Shown here: piece after piece, positions 31,741 through 40,142 of the stretch
How the letters are laid out: each line of letters opens with the position of its first letter
Numbering within the stretch: position 1 is the first letter of the stretch
Source: Candidatus Calditenuaceae archaeon
GTDB taxonomy: Archaea; Thermoproteota; Nitrososphaeria_A; Caldarchaeales; Calditenuaceae
Direction of reading: 5' to 3'
Assembly (NCBI GenBank): GCA_025058225.1
Contig: JANXEE010000007.1
Span: forward strand, 1-43,496
DNA length: 43,496 bases
Program-made: the position numbers and the translations under genes
Notes under the pieces: generated by a model
What the model was told of the DNA's origin: nothing
Database searches by the model: none
Seen by the model: the letters and a program-made list of their open reading frames with translations, nothing else

Positions 31741-32734
31741 GCACGAACCTGCCGAGGGCCGACCCCGACTTCAGGGCCTCGAACGCCTGCCCGAACTCCT
31801 CGAGCCTCAGCGTCCTCACCACGGGTCTGACTTCCCCCCGTGCCATCATCTCAAGGGCCTCTCGCAGGTTCGCTAGGGTGCTTCCCACCACTCCCCTGAC
31901 GCTCAGGCCCTTCAGTATCACCAACCCCAGTGGCAGGGGGAAGGTGCCGACTGTTACGTTTCCTATCAGCACGATCCTGCCCCCGACGCGCAGGGACCTC
32001 ATGCTCTCGTTGAAGGTGGGTTCACCGACGCATTCGACAGCGATGTCTACTCCGTTCCAGAGCTTCCTCACCTCATCGGAGAACGCGCTTCCTACGATCA
32101 CCTCATGAGCTCCGACTCTCCTGATCTCCTCGGCCTTCGATTCGGATCGCGTCACGGCGATCACTTTGCAGCCTATCGCCCTCGCGACCTGAACAGCGTG
32201 AATTCCCACTCCGCCCCCCGCACCGGTCACGAGGACCCTGTCGCCCCTGTTCGCTTCTCCGACGTCCCTGATGCCGTAGAGGAGCATCCCCACGACGCAG
32301 CTCGCTATCGATGCCGCCTCAGGTGAAACTCCCTCGGGCACCTTCACCGAAGACTTGAGGTCCACCACCGCGACCTCGCTGAAGGTACCGTCAACGGTCT
32401 CGCCGTAAGCCCTTTTGTTAGCGCAGAGGTTCTCTCGCTGGGTCAGGCAGTACTCACACGAGTCGCAGATCGTGTGAATCAGCCCTGTGATGAGGTCGCC
32501 TTCCTCGATGTCGGACTCGCCGTTCACCTCGAGCACCCTGCCCGAGTACTCGTGGCCCAGGACGACCGGTAGCCTGGCCCTTGGGAACTTGCCCTGGGTG
32601 ACCAGTAGGTCCCTGTAGCAGACGCCCGCGGACTTCACCTCCACAAGAGCATGTCCAGACGGTGCGTGAGCTGGACGCTCGACTTCCTCGAGCTTAGGGG
32701 CCTCGCCGAACCCCCTGAGAACGACCGCTCTCAT
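31730..32734 (-). CDS. zinc-type medium-chain dehydrogenase/reductase (alcohol dehydrogenase family)
   Basis: The 334-residue protein is a medium-chain dehydrogenase/reductase. It shows catalytic-zinc residues AGVCYRDLL and GHEYSGRV, a structural-zinc lobe with cysteines in ICDSCEYCLTQRENLC, and the NAD(P)-binding motif VTGAGGGVGIHAVQVARAIG. Similar archaeal enzymes are annotated as alcohol dehydrogenases. Some crenarchaeal members act as acryloyl-CoA reductases, which would suit the neighbouring thiolase, but that is inference. The ATG at 32734 is 28-29 bases from the CTATAAAG box at 32759-32766. Confidence 0.85.
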   Translation of the reverse strand: MRAVVLRGFGEAPKLEEVERPAHAPSGHALVEVKSAGVCYRDLLVTQGKFPRARLPVVLGHEYSGRVLEVNGESDIEEGDLITGLIHTICDSCEYCLTQRENLCANKRAYGETVDGTFSEVAVVDLKSSVKVPEGVSPEAASIASCVVGMLLYGIRDVGEANRGDRVLVTGAGGGVGIHAVQVARAIGCKVIAVTRSESKAEEIRRVGAHEVIVGSAFSDEVRKLWNGVDIAVECVGEPTFNESMRSLRVGGRIVLIGNVTVGTFPLPLGLVILKGLSVRGVVGSTLANLREALEMMARGEVRPVVRTLRLEEFGQAFEALKSGSALGRFVLRP

Positions 32735-32758
32735 TTCCCGAGATCAAATAGGATCGCG

Positions 32759-32766
32759 CTATAAAG
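32759..32766 (-). promoter_or_regulatory. TATA box of the reductase gene
   Basis: Minus-strand CTTTATAG is centred 28-29 bases before the ATG at 32734. This is consistent with a leaderless or nearly leaderless mRNA. Confidence 0.55.
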
Positions 32767-32799
32767 GCACCTCGCGCTCGACGGTGGGCGCGGTGGTCC

Positions 32800-33978
32800 T
32801 CAGTCGATCGAGTAGACCGTGACGTAGGCGTAGTGACCTGTCCCGCCGACGTTGTGGGCGAGGGCGACGCCGTTCTTCACGTCAGCCTGCCTTCCGCGTT
32901 CAGCCTTCCTCCTCAGCTGCTTGACGGCTTCGACAGCCATACCGACACCCGTTGCACCGATCGGATGCCCCTTTGACTTGAGTCCGCCATCCAAGTTAAC
33001 GGGTATAAGGCCTCCTATGTGAGTCTGGTGCTCCTTCAACAGCATGTAGCCCTCTCCCCTCCTCGCGAACCCCAGGTCCTCATAGGCCAAGATCTCCGCG
33101 ATCGAGAAGCAGTCGTGTACCGTCGCGACGTCGATCTGCTTGTAGGGCCTGGAGGGGTCTATGCCTGCCTGGGCATAGGCGGCCTTGGCGGCCCTGCTGG
33201 CGGGCTCAAGCCCCAAGAAGTCGGCCCTTTTGGAGAGGTTAGCGGTGCCAGTCGCGTAACCCATGCCCTTGATCCAGACCGGCGAGTCGGTGAGTTTCCG
33301 GGCGACCTCCTCGGACGCCAAGACTGCCGCGGCTGCACCATCAGTTATCGGAGAGCACTCCAAGAGCTTGAGGGGCCAAGCGATGTACCTCGACGACATG
33401 ACCTCCTCCAACTTCACCGGCTTCTGGAACTGGGCGTAGGGGTTCATGGAGCCGTAGTAGTGGTTCTTGACCGCCACTTCGGCGATGTCCTCCTCCTTCG
33501 CACCGTAACGGTCCATGTAGGCCGTGGCGTAGATCGCGTAGTAACCCGGGAACGTCAGGCCGAAGTTCTCGAACTCCCAGAAGTAGTTCCCGGCTCGTCC
33601 TATGAGCTCAACGACCGTAGGTGTGGGCGACTCGTTCATTCTCTCGACCCCGAGGGCCATCGCTACATCAACGGATCCCGATGTGATCGCGTCGTATGCG
33701 ACCTTGATCGCTGCGCTGCCGGTGGCGCACGCGGCCTCCACCCTGAGCGAGCCCGGCTGGTCCAGCCCGAGGTACTCGGAGATCAAGACTGCCGGCAACG
33801 CCTCGGCGCTCCAACCTCCGGCGTTACCCACCGCGAGGAAGCCGATGTCCTTCGCATCGACACCAGCGTCTCTGATGGCCTCCCTTCCTGCCTCAAAGGC
33901 GAGCTCGCTGATCGACGCGTCTGACCTCTTCCCGAAGGGAGTTAATCCTATGCCTACAATCGCTACCCTCCTACTCAA
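32800..33978 (-). CDS. thiolase-family acetyl-CoA acetyltransferase (archaeal/SCP-x type)
   Basis: The 392-residue product has the thiolase fold. The nucleophile Cys is in VEAACATGSAAIKVAYDAI, followed by LECSPITDGAAAAVLASE, NLDGGLKSKGHPIGATG with the catalytic His, and the final VALAHNVGGTGHYAYVTVYS. This subfamily lacks the usual late-Cys motif of bacterial thiolases and in archaea often pairs with HMG-CoA synthase and a small DUF35 protein. Neither partner is adjacent. It may condense acetyl-CoA or act in acyl-CoA breakdown. The TTG at 33978 is the start that keeps the conserved RRVAIVGIG. Confidence 0.88.
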   Translation of the reverse strand: MSRRVAIVGIGLTPFGKRSDASISELAFEAGREAIRDAGVDAKDIGFLAVGNAGGWSAEALPAVLISEYLGLDQPGSLRVEAACATGSAAIKVAYDAITSGSVDVAMALGVERMNESPTPTVVELIGRAGNYFWEFENFGLTFPGYYAIYATAYMDRYGAKEEDIAEVAVKNHYYGSMNPYAQFQKPVKLEEVMSSRYIAWPLKLLECSPITDGAAAAVLASEEVARKLTDSPVWIKGMGYATGTANLSKRADFLGLEPASRAAKAAYAQAGIDPSRPYKQIDVATVHDCFSIAEILAYEDLGFARRGEGYMLLKEHQTHIGGLIPVNLDGGLKSKGHPIGATGVGMAVEAVKQLRRKAERGRQADVKNGVALAHNVGGTGHYAYVTVYSID

Positions 33979-34002
33979 CTCAATTTATTTTAAAGTTAAG
34001 CG

Positions 34003-34014
34003 GGATATTAATCC
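34003..34014. promoter_or_regulatory. AT-rich box between thiolase and lyase genes
   Basis: The stretch around ATATTAAT lies about 26-30 bases from both the thiolase TTG (33978) and the lyase GTG (34032). One box may therefore serve both directions. A GGAGG sequence at 34023-34027 supports translation of the lyase. Confidence 0.45.
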
Positions 34015-34031
34015 TATGCCACGGAGGCTGA

Positions 34032-35045
34032 GTGGTGCGTAGGGGCAGAAACGAATCGAGACCCTGCGGTGAACTCTTAATTCGGTGGAGGCGACCTATC
34101 GACGTGAACGGCAGCAGGGAGCTCCGGAGGCTCCTGAAGACGGAGAACTACATCTGGACAACAGGCGTCTATACGCCGATTCAGGGAAGGCTCGCTGAGT
34201 TGGCCGGTCTGAAGGCGGTTTATGTCAGCGGCTACTCGTGCTCCGTGGGTTACTTGGTGAGGCCGGACATAGGATTCCTGACTTTGCCCGAGATGGTAGA
34301 GTTCGCGGGGAGGGTCGCGAGGGCCGTGAGGATACCCGTGATCTCCGACGCCGATGACGGCTACGGGAACGCCGTCACGGCGACCAGGGCCGTGGAGGAG
34401 TTCGTCGCGGCCGGTGTGGCAGCGATACACGTAGAGGACCAGAAGTTTCCGAAGCGTTGCGGTCATCTGGCAGGCAAGAGGGTGTTGAGCTTCGAGGAGG
34501 CGGTCCTCAAGGTCAAGTCGATCGCCAAACGGCGCGACGCGGTGGACCCAGACTTCCTGCTGATCGCGAGGACTGATGTCCTGGGAACCAAGGGCGGCAC
34601 CCTCGACGAGGCCGTGAGACGTGCTGTTGCCTTCAGGGACGCCGGAGCCGATGCCCTTTGGGCAGAGTTCAGGAGGCCTGACGACGAGGACGCCTGGGAG
34701 TTCGCCGAAAGGGTCAGGAGGGAGCACCCGGATGTCCCTCTGGTCTTCAACTACTCGTCGAGCTTCAGGTGGACAAAGGCCAGGAGACCCCTGAGGTTCT
34801 CGGACATAGCGTCGAGGGGATACAGGTTGATCATCGTGAGCATGGGGGCGCTGCACGCTGAGATGATGTCCGTGTACAGGTTCGCGAAGGCGCTCGCCGA
34901 GAGGCAGGAGGAGGCCCAATGGGATCTGGAGCGCCAAGAGGAGGGCCTCCCTACCGCAGACCACCACACCTTGGTCGGGATCGAGGGTTACCGGCGAATC
35001 GAGGAGGAGTTCTTGCCGCCAGATCAGCTAAGGGAGATGTATTGA
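34032..35045 (+). CDS. isocitrate/methylisocitrate lyase family enzyme (PEP mutase superfamily)
   Basis: The protein of 337 residues carries VYVSGYSCSVGYLVRPDIGF, the metal-binding VISDADDGYGNA, and the lyase signature HVEDQKFPKRCGHLAGKR, whose Cys is the catalytic acid in isocitrate and 2-methylisocitrate lyases. KRCGH argues against PEP mutase or oxaloacetate hydrolase. The length is nearer to methylisocitrate lyases than to classical isocitrate lyases. It could serve a glyoxylate bypass with aconitase, or propionate use; no malate synthase or methylcitrate gene is seen. GGAGG precedes the GTG at 34032, but the GTG at 34104 would give a family-like N-terminus too. Confidence 0.8.
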   Translation: MVRRGRNESRPCGELLIRWRRPIDVNGSRELRRLLKTENYIWTTGVYTPIQGRLAELAGLKAVYVSGYSCSVGYLVRPDIGFLTLPEMVEFAGRVARAVRIPVISDADDGYGNAVTATRAVEEFVAAGVAAIHVEDQKFPKRCGHLAGKRVLSFEEAVLKVKSIAKRRDAVDPDFLLIARTDVLGTKGGTLDEAVRRAVAFRDAGADALWAEFRRPDDEDAWEFAERVRREHPDVPLVFNYSSSFRWTKARRPLRFSDIASRGYRLIIVSMGALHAEMMSVYRFAKALAERQEEAQWDLERQEEGLPTADHHTLVGIEGYRRIEEEFLPPDQLREMY

Positions 35046-35180
35046 GGCCGAGTCGGATGCACAGCGTCGCCTCCTCGCTGGAATGAGAGACCATCGCCGC
35101 CAGAACGCGACCTCACGGGACCGATGGGTTACGTCGCGTCACCCTAAAATATTATATATGCAGCATATACCGAGGTGGTT
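35046..35180. other. intergenic region with a strong promoter
   Basis: Apart from the AT-rich promoter box at 35146-35160 this 135-base gap is GC-rich. It shows no tRNA, no C/D-box pattern and no open frame that I can support. Confidence 0.4.
35151..35158 (+). promoter_or_regulatory. TATA box of the second AbrB-PhoU gene
   Basis: ATTATATA, with A-rich bases just before it, is centred 26 bases before the ATG at 35181. This is the strongest TATA-like box in the window. Confidence 0.65.
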
Positions 35181-36221
35181 ATGGAGATAAGGAGGGTCCA
35201 GAGGCTCGGGTCGACGACCTTAGTGGTATCTCTGCCCAGGAGGTGGGTGGCTGAGCGGGGTCTGAAAGCCGGAGACCAGGTCTACGTTGAGGTCTCGGAC
35301 GAGGGTGTACTCGTCAGGACGGCCTTAAGACCGGAGAGGTATCTGGTCGCACGGATTGAGGCCGACAAGCTCCAGAAAGTTGACTCGCTCCAGAGGATAG
35401 TGACTGCCTGTTACCTTCAGGGCGTTGATAAGATAACTGTGAAGTCGACGAGCGGTGCCAGTTCTTGGATGTTTAACGAGGTCCTCATGGAGTTGGACAG
35501 GCTCCCCGGGCTGGAGGTGACTAAACACGACGACTTCGAGCTCGAGTTCAAGGTGATCATCGACTCCAGCAGGTACACCATCGAGGAGCTCCTGAGGCGG
35601 ATGCAAGCACTGATCGTCTCGATGCTTGAGTCAGCGATCGACTCCTTCGTCGAACGACTTCCGGAGAAGGCTGCGGAGGTCGCTAGGGCGGAGCAGAAGA
35701 TAGACGGCTACTACTTCCTCGGTCTCAGGCAGCTCCTGATGGCGGGCAAGGACAAGTCGCTGATCAAGGAGCTGAGGATCGAGTCGCCGCTGGCCCTGTT
35801 GGGGTTGAGAGTCGTCCTCTCAGCGGTTGAGGAGGTCGCCGATCAGGCGTTGCAGATCTCCCGTGAGTCGATGAAGTGGGTGGGGACAAAAGAGAGGGAC
35901 CCGAAGGTGTTAGCGTCCGAGCTGACTCACCTCTCGACGTCCATAACGACAGCCTTCGGAATGGCCTTGAACGGTTACCTCGTCGGAGACCTGAAGCTGC
36001 TCGAGGAGTCGATGTCGCTCATCCCCAAACTCATCCAGGAGATCAATTCGCTGGAGTACAAGGTGATCGAGACCGTACGGGACCAGGACAGGGCCCTCTC
36101 CTACAGGGTGGTTCTCAGGGGTCTCATGGACGTCATCGACAACTGCCGGCTCATTGCGATGACCGGCATCAACAAGTTCGTCAGGATACAGAACGACGTC
36201 GTGACCATCGATTACGAGTAG
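35181..36221 (+). CDS. AbrB/SpoVT-PhoU domain regulator, paralogue 2
   Basis: The 346-residue protein opens with the AbrB-type hairpin EIRRVQRLGSTTLVVSLPRRWV, split here as EIRRVQRLGSTTLVV and SLPRRWV, then GLKAGDQVYVEVSDEGVLV. Helical PhoU-like repeats follow (AIDSFVERLPEKAAEVARAE, LRGLMDVIDNCRLIAMTGIN). It shares the layout of the protein at 1436. The ATG at 35181 sits at the predicted transcription start; a GTG two codons earlier is unlikely. A role in phosphate-dependent or stress regulation is likely, but no phosphate transporter is nearby. Its end overlaps the convergent glycosylase gene by 10 bases. Confidence 0.83.
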   Translation: MEIRRVQRLGSTTLVVSLPRRWVAERGLKAGDQVYVEVSDEGVLVRTALRPERYLVARIEADKLQKVDSLQRIVTACYLQGVDKITVKSTSGASSWMFNEVLMELDRLPGLEVTKHDDFELEFKVIIDSSRYTIEELLRRMQALIVSMLESAIDSFVERLPEKAAEVARAEQKIDGYYFLGLRQLLMAGKDKSLIKELRIESPLALLGLRVVLSAVEEVADQALQISRESMKWVGTKERDPKVLASELTHLSTSITTAFGMALNGYLVGDLKLLEESMSLIPKLIQEINSLEYKVIETVRDQDRALSYRVVLRGLMDVIDNCRLIAMTGINKFVRIQNDVVTIDYE

Positions 36222-36904
36222 CCCGCTAATTCGATCGCCCTCCTGAAGACCGCGACGAACATCTCCCTGGTGAGCCTTCCGGTCTGTGTGTTCTGCCTCG
36301 ATGGGTGATAGGACCCCAGCAAGAACACCCTCCTGCCTTGAACGTCGGTGTAGACTAGCTCGACTCCGTGTTTGAACTTCGGTTTTCTCTCCGGGCTGAA
36401 CCCGAGGTCTTTCAGCGACCGCGCTGACGCTCTGAAACCGATCGCGCCCAGTGCTACTACGACCTTCAGTTGAGACAGCAGTTTCGCCTCTTCCAGAAGA
36501 AACGGATAGCAGTTCTCCATCTCGACCAGGGAGGGTTTGTTCTCAGGCGGGGCACACCTCACCGCTGCGGTCAGGTATACGCCAGTGAGCTGAAGACCGT
36601 CGTCCGCGCTCTCCGAAGTCGGTTTGTTGGCTAGACCTAACTCATGAAGCACCGAAGCGAGGAAGTTGGCCGAAGAGTCGCCGGTGAACATCCTCCCTGT
36701 CCTGTTGCCGCCATGTGCAGCTGGCGCCAACCCGACGACCAATATCCTCGCAGACCTGTCACCGAACCCAACCAACGGTCTTGACCAGTAGCTCTGTCCC
36801 CTGAACCTCCTCGGGGGGTTCTTCGCAACCTCCTCCCTATGGGATACAAGCCTTGGACACTTCCTGCAGGAGACTATTCTTACGGTCAGGTCTTCGAAGT
36901 CCAT
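36212..36904 (-). CDS. uracil-DNA glycosylase, family 5 (UDGb)
   Basis: The 230-residue product has the iron-sulfur cysteines starting at C13 and C16 (SCRKCPRLV). It also has the family 5 active-site loop VVGLAPAAHGGNRTGRMFTG, where the usual Asp/Asn of other families is replaced, and the C-terminal GSYHPSRQNTQTGRLT. The enzyme removes uracil and other deaminated bases from DNA, important at high temperature. It stands between the AbrB-PhoU gene and the surface island. Confidence 0.9.
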   Translation of the reverse strand: MDFEDLTVRIVSCRKCPRLVSHREEVAKNPPRRFRGQSYWSRPLVGFGDRSARILVVGLAPAAHGGNRTGRMFTGDSSANFLASVLHELGLANKPTSESADDGLQLTGVYLTAAVRCAPPENKPSLVEMENCYPFLLEEAKLLSQLKVVVALGAIGFRASARSLKDLGFSPERKPKFKHGVELVYTDVQGRRVFLLGSYHPSRQNTQTGRLTREMFVAVFRRAIELAGYS

Positions 36905-36961
36905 GCGACTTCACCCCTCAACGGGGAGATGGCTCGCGGCACGTTTTCGTTGGTCTGCGCT

Positions 36962-39184
36962 CTATTGTATCACTCGCGGCTTGGAACTGCTCTTTATGAC
37001 CCGCGTGAAGACAACTGCGCCGATCGCCGCCGCGAAACCGACGACCGTGAGCAGCATGAAGGTGCTGGCCTCAGCACGTGCAGCAGAGAGCGCGTTCCGT
37101 GACGCTTCAAGCTCACTTCTGGTCCTTTGGAGTTCACCCCGCGTCGCCTCGAGCTCCTGTTGGGCCCTGAGCTTCTCCTGGGTCTCCGAATTCAGAGACC
37201 TCTGCAACTGATCTATGCGCGCGTTTGCGGTGTTCAGCTGTCCTCGCAGCCCTTCAAGCGCTGACCTCAATGACCCGATCTCGTTCTCGAGCTGAGCGAT
37301 CCGCGGCCTAACAGACTCTATCGCGAGCCTTGCACCCTCAACCTTGTCGTAGAGTTCGATGATATCGCTAAAGGCCTTCCACGCGAAGTCAAAGGCCGTC
37401 TCCAGCTGCGCGCCGAGTCCCGCAAAGCCGAGCCTGTCGAAGTAATAGTGTTCCCTGAACCTCGCGACCGCCATGACAGCCGCCTCATCAGCCTCCCTCA
37501 GGAGTTGTTCCGCCTCAGGTATCTCCTCCAGTTTCAGGTCGGACTCCTTGAGCTTGGTGATGATCTCCTCCCTATACTGCAGATAATAACTCAGCAGTAA
37601 CGTCACAACGGCCCTGTCTATCGCGTCCAGATCAAAGGCGCTGAAGTAGGACCTCAGGGGATAAACTCCCTGGTAGAGCATCCGTTGGTTGATGACCTGA
37701 GGTGCGTCGGCGTAGGCCATAGCGGTCTCGATCCAGCTGTAAACCCACCTGTTGGTTATCTTGGGCTTGAACTTGCCTGGGCCCAGTATCTCCTGGTCAG
37801 TCTCATCCATGTCGTTATGTGGGTGAGCTAACCCCAGGGTGTGAGCGGCTTCGTGTATTGTGACCAACGTCAGCCCCTCCCGTTCTACGAATCTGTAGGA
37901 GAGCCCAACCACAACACCCCTCGGGTATCTCGGATCCCTCGAGTCAGGCCACGCGATACCTAGGGTGCCTGGTGAGTCGGGATAGATGTCACCGTCCGCG
38001 AGGAAGATCAGCATCGGGATCCTGATTACGCCTTCAGGTGAAGGCGGTATCAGCCCCGTTCTCTCAGCCAATGTGAATGCCCTCTCCACGTCTATTATCT
38101 GATAACCTCTATAGGTGAGCACGGCCTGTCTCATCACAGCGGCCTCCGCGATCGTCTTGTAGTGGAACCTAGTCGTGTAAACGTTGTACGGCATCAACCA
38201 CCTCATTGACGCCTCGAATATCTCAGGAATGAAGTTGTTCGCTATGAACGACAGTCCACCTCCTGTGGTAGTAAAGTCTATTACTACTATATCGAAGAGA
38301 AGAGTTATCTGATATCTGGGCACGTAGAGGAGGCTCTTCACGAAAAGGTTGTCAATTATCTCGTCGATGTACATAGCAATCGCGTTTATCTGATCGCGTG
38401 GGTTAGTATAGAACGCCGGAGGTATGTACTTCACCACATCATCCTCCGTCTTGGGTGCAAAGTTCCCCGCTGGATTAGGTATTGCGCATATGTCAAGAAC
38501 CACGTACCTGAAGGTCCCTATCCCGCCGTAAAGGTTCATTCCCACCATGCCTATGTTGTTTCCGCGCTCGACCGTCGTGCCCGCACTGAAGTAAACCGGT
38601 ATTTTGTTACCGGTGAACGGTAGACCGCAGACTAGGTAGATGTTATAACCATCAGCAATCCGCGGGAGGGAAGCATAGGTTAGCCTGATAAGGTTCATCG
38701 TGAGCTTTGATATGTCTGTGAGTTTGTCGCTCATTCTGATGACCGTCGAGGTGCCGTAAGCGTTCCTGATGAAAGAGAGGTACTGATTGTAACCGTTCCT
38801 GACGTCTACCGGTAACTGAGCCGGGTCGTAGGTCACCTGTTGGTAAAGTGAACGTATCTCAGCGTTCAGCCGGGCATCAGCCTCTATTACGGAGAGGGTC
38901 ACGTCGAAGGTCGCAACCAAGTAGGGTTCGTCCATGAAGAACCCGGCGTAGGCTGTCGCCTCTCTCCTCACGAGCTCCGACAGCAACCTCTGGAACTGTG
39001 CGGTGGTGAGGCCGAAATCCCTACTTGAGAAACCGGCGATTATCACGTTGACCTCTAACGGTGCATTGATAGGGAGCTCGATGGGTGGTTCACCCTCCTC
39101 CGCTCTCGATGGAGCACTGGAAAGCGTGATGATCGCGATTAGCATCTGTGTCAACAGAATCGCCGAGAGAGAACGTTTCACCAT
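36962..39184 (-). CDS. membrane-anchored metzincin-like metalloprotease on a coiled-coil stalk
   Basis: The 740-residue protein has a signal peptide (SLSAILLTQMLIAIITLS) and a large ectodomain. The zinc motif HEAAHTLGLAH is at residues 444-454, with a likely Met-turn MAYAD near residue 489. A long coiled coil at about 609-707 (IAQLENEIGSLRSALEGLRG is part of it) leads to a C-terminal transmembrane helix at about 708-728 and a short basic tail. The catalytic head would thus stand off the membrane on a rod. I chose the ATG at 39184 because an AT-rich box at 39206-39217 lies about 27 bases upstream; a TTG at 39193 is the alternative. No named family is recognised beyond the zinc motif. Confidence 0.8.
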   Translation of the reverse strand: MVKRSLSAILLTQMLIAIITLSSAPSRAEEGEPPIELPINAPLEVNVIIAGFSSRDFGLTTAQFQRLLSELVRREATAYAGFFMDEPYLVATFDVTLSVIEADARLNAEIRSLYQQVTYDPAQLPVDVRNGYNQYLSFIRNAYGTSTVIRMSDKLTDISKLTMNLIRLTYASLPRIADGYNIYLVCGLPFTGNKIPVYFSAGTTVERGNNIGMVGMNLYGGIGTFRYVVLDICAIPNPAGNFAPKTEDDVVKYIPPAFYTNPRDQINAIAMYIDEIIDNLFVKSLLYVPRYQITLLFDIVVIDFTTTGGGLSFIANNFIPEIFEASMRWLMPYNVYTTRFHYKTIAEAAVMRQAVLTYRGYQIIDVERAFTLAERTGLIPPSPEGVIRIPMLIFLADGDIYPDSPGTLGIAWPDSRDPRYPRGVVVGLSYRFVEREGLTLVTIHEAAHTLGLAHPHNDMDETDQEILGPGKFKPKITNRWVYSWIETAMAYADAPQVINQRMLYQGVYPLRSYFSAFDLDAIDRAVVTLLLSYYLQYREEIITKLKESDLKLEEIPEAEQLLREADEAAVMAVARFREHYYFDRLGFAGLGAQLETAFDFAWKAFSDIIELYDKVEGARLAIESVRPRIAQLENEIGSLRSALEGLRGQLNTANARIDQLQRSLNSETQEKLRAQQELEATRGELQRTRSELEASRNALSAARAEASTFMLLTVVGFAAAIGAVVFTRVIKSSSKPRVIQ

Positions 39185-39187
39185 CGC

Positions 39188-39203
39188 ACTCAATATATTG
39201 AGT
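39188..39203. promoter_or_regulatory. 16-base perfect palindrome at the metalloprotease start
   Basis: ACTCAATATATTGAGT equals its own reverse complement. It lies between the putative TATA-like box (39206-39217) and the ATG at 39184, so it covers the transcription start. Its position is that of a repressor site that would block transcription initiation, although it could also be a second AT-rich promoter element. Confidence 0.45.
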
Positions 39204-39292
39204 CCTCAATTTATGATTTGTTACCGTGTGCAGATCCAAGGAGATCCTCAAAACGTTTAATTAAAGCCATCACGAATTCGGTTTGAGAACCT

Positions 39293-40129
39293 TTGAACTT
39301 CAAGCGGGTCCTGAGACAGGACATATCTTTAGTGGTCTTCGTGGCGTTGCTGACGTCAACAGCTTACTCCACCGGTGGGCTGCTGAGCCTCGTGTTATCG
39401 CTGATCCTGATCGGCGTCCTAGCGGCCTTCATCTCCATGGTGAAGGGTGTGGACGTTCTGATAATCTATCTGACGTTCTCGTTGTTCCTCGTGGCGATAG
39501 CGCAGATTGCCTCTGGCTGGGCGGGCATCGCGATCATTCTGACCCTAGGGGTGTTCTTGGCGATCAGGGGTTTGGTGAACCTCCCCATCAACAGGAACAA
39601 CATGATCAAACTGGGCGTCATCGTCGCTATACTGTCTGCGATATATGCTCTGGTACCGCACCCGTTCGGGCTGATAGGGTTCGGTGTGGCCTCAGCGGTG
39701 TTGCTCGGTCTGCTCGCTTGGAGTGGTGTAATCTCTCTCTATGTCGTTTACCTCCTGATCACGAAGCCAAAGATGGGTCTCAGTGTCTTGGTCTCAAGGA
39801 TAAGGTCCTCTTGGGAGATGGGAATGCAACGCGTAGCCGAAGAGGCGGCCGCGAGGGACGTTGAGATGTCTAGATCGGTGGAAGAGGCCAGATTTCCCCA
39901 AGAGGAGACGATGCCTCAGGAGCCCGCCATGAGGGTTACGACACCCGGACAACCTCAACCCGCGCAGCAGCTGTCCGTCGAGGTGATGAGGTACTTGAAC
40001 TTCTTGAGGTCATTAGAGGAGAACTACAAAACCGGTAAGATAAATGAGGCAGTGTATAACCGATTGAGGAACGAGTACGTCAACAGGTTGATGGAGCTCG
40101 GCTATCAAGTTGAGGGCTCATCTAGGTGA
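39293..40129 (+). CDS. multi-pass membrane protein with SHOCT-like C-terminal tail
   Basis: The first 160 residues of this 278-residue protein form about six or seven hydrophobic segments. A Gln/Pro-rich linker (about residues 195-232) follows. The tail, YLNFLRSLEENYKTGKINEA then VYNRLRNEYVNRL, resembles the SHOCT oligomerisation motif. An in-frame TGA at 39284-39286 forces the TTG at 39293 as first possible start; TTTAATTAAA at 39256-39265 is the likely promoter box. It is divergent from the metalloprotease gene and convergent with the gluzincin gene. Its function is unknown; a scaffold or transporter-like role for surface assembly is only a guess. Confidence 0.7.
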   Translation: MNFKRVLRQDISLVVFVALLTSTAYSTGGLLSLVLSLILIGVLAAFISMVKGVDVLIIYLTFSLFLVAIAQIASGWAGIAIILTLGVFLAIRGLVNLPINRNNMIKLGVIVAILSAIYALVPHPFGLIGFGVASAVLLGLLAWSGVISLYVVYLLITKPKMGLSVLVSRIRSSWEMGMQRVAEEAAARDVEMSRSVEEARFPQEETMPQEPAMRVTTPGQPQPAQQLSVEVMRYLNFLRSLEENYKTGKINEAVYNRLRNEYVNRLMELGYQVEGSSR

Positions 40130-40142
40130 CCTGAAGGGGCGA

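Noticed and set aside
33019-33924. 301-codon open frame on the plus strand
   Set aside because: It is antisense to the thiolase gene; no family feature is visible and composition is that of a shadow frame.
34077-34967. 296-codon open frame on the minus strand
   Set aside because: It is antisense to the lyase gene and shows low-complexity composition with no recognisable motif.
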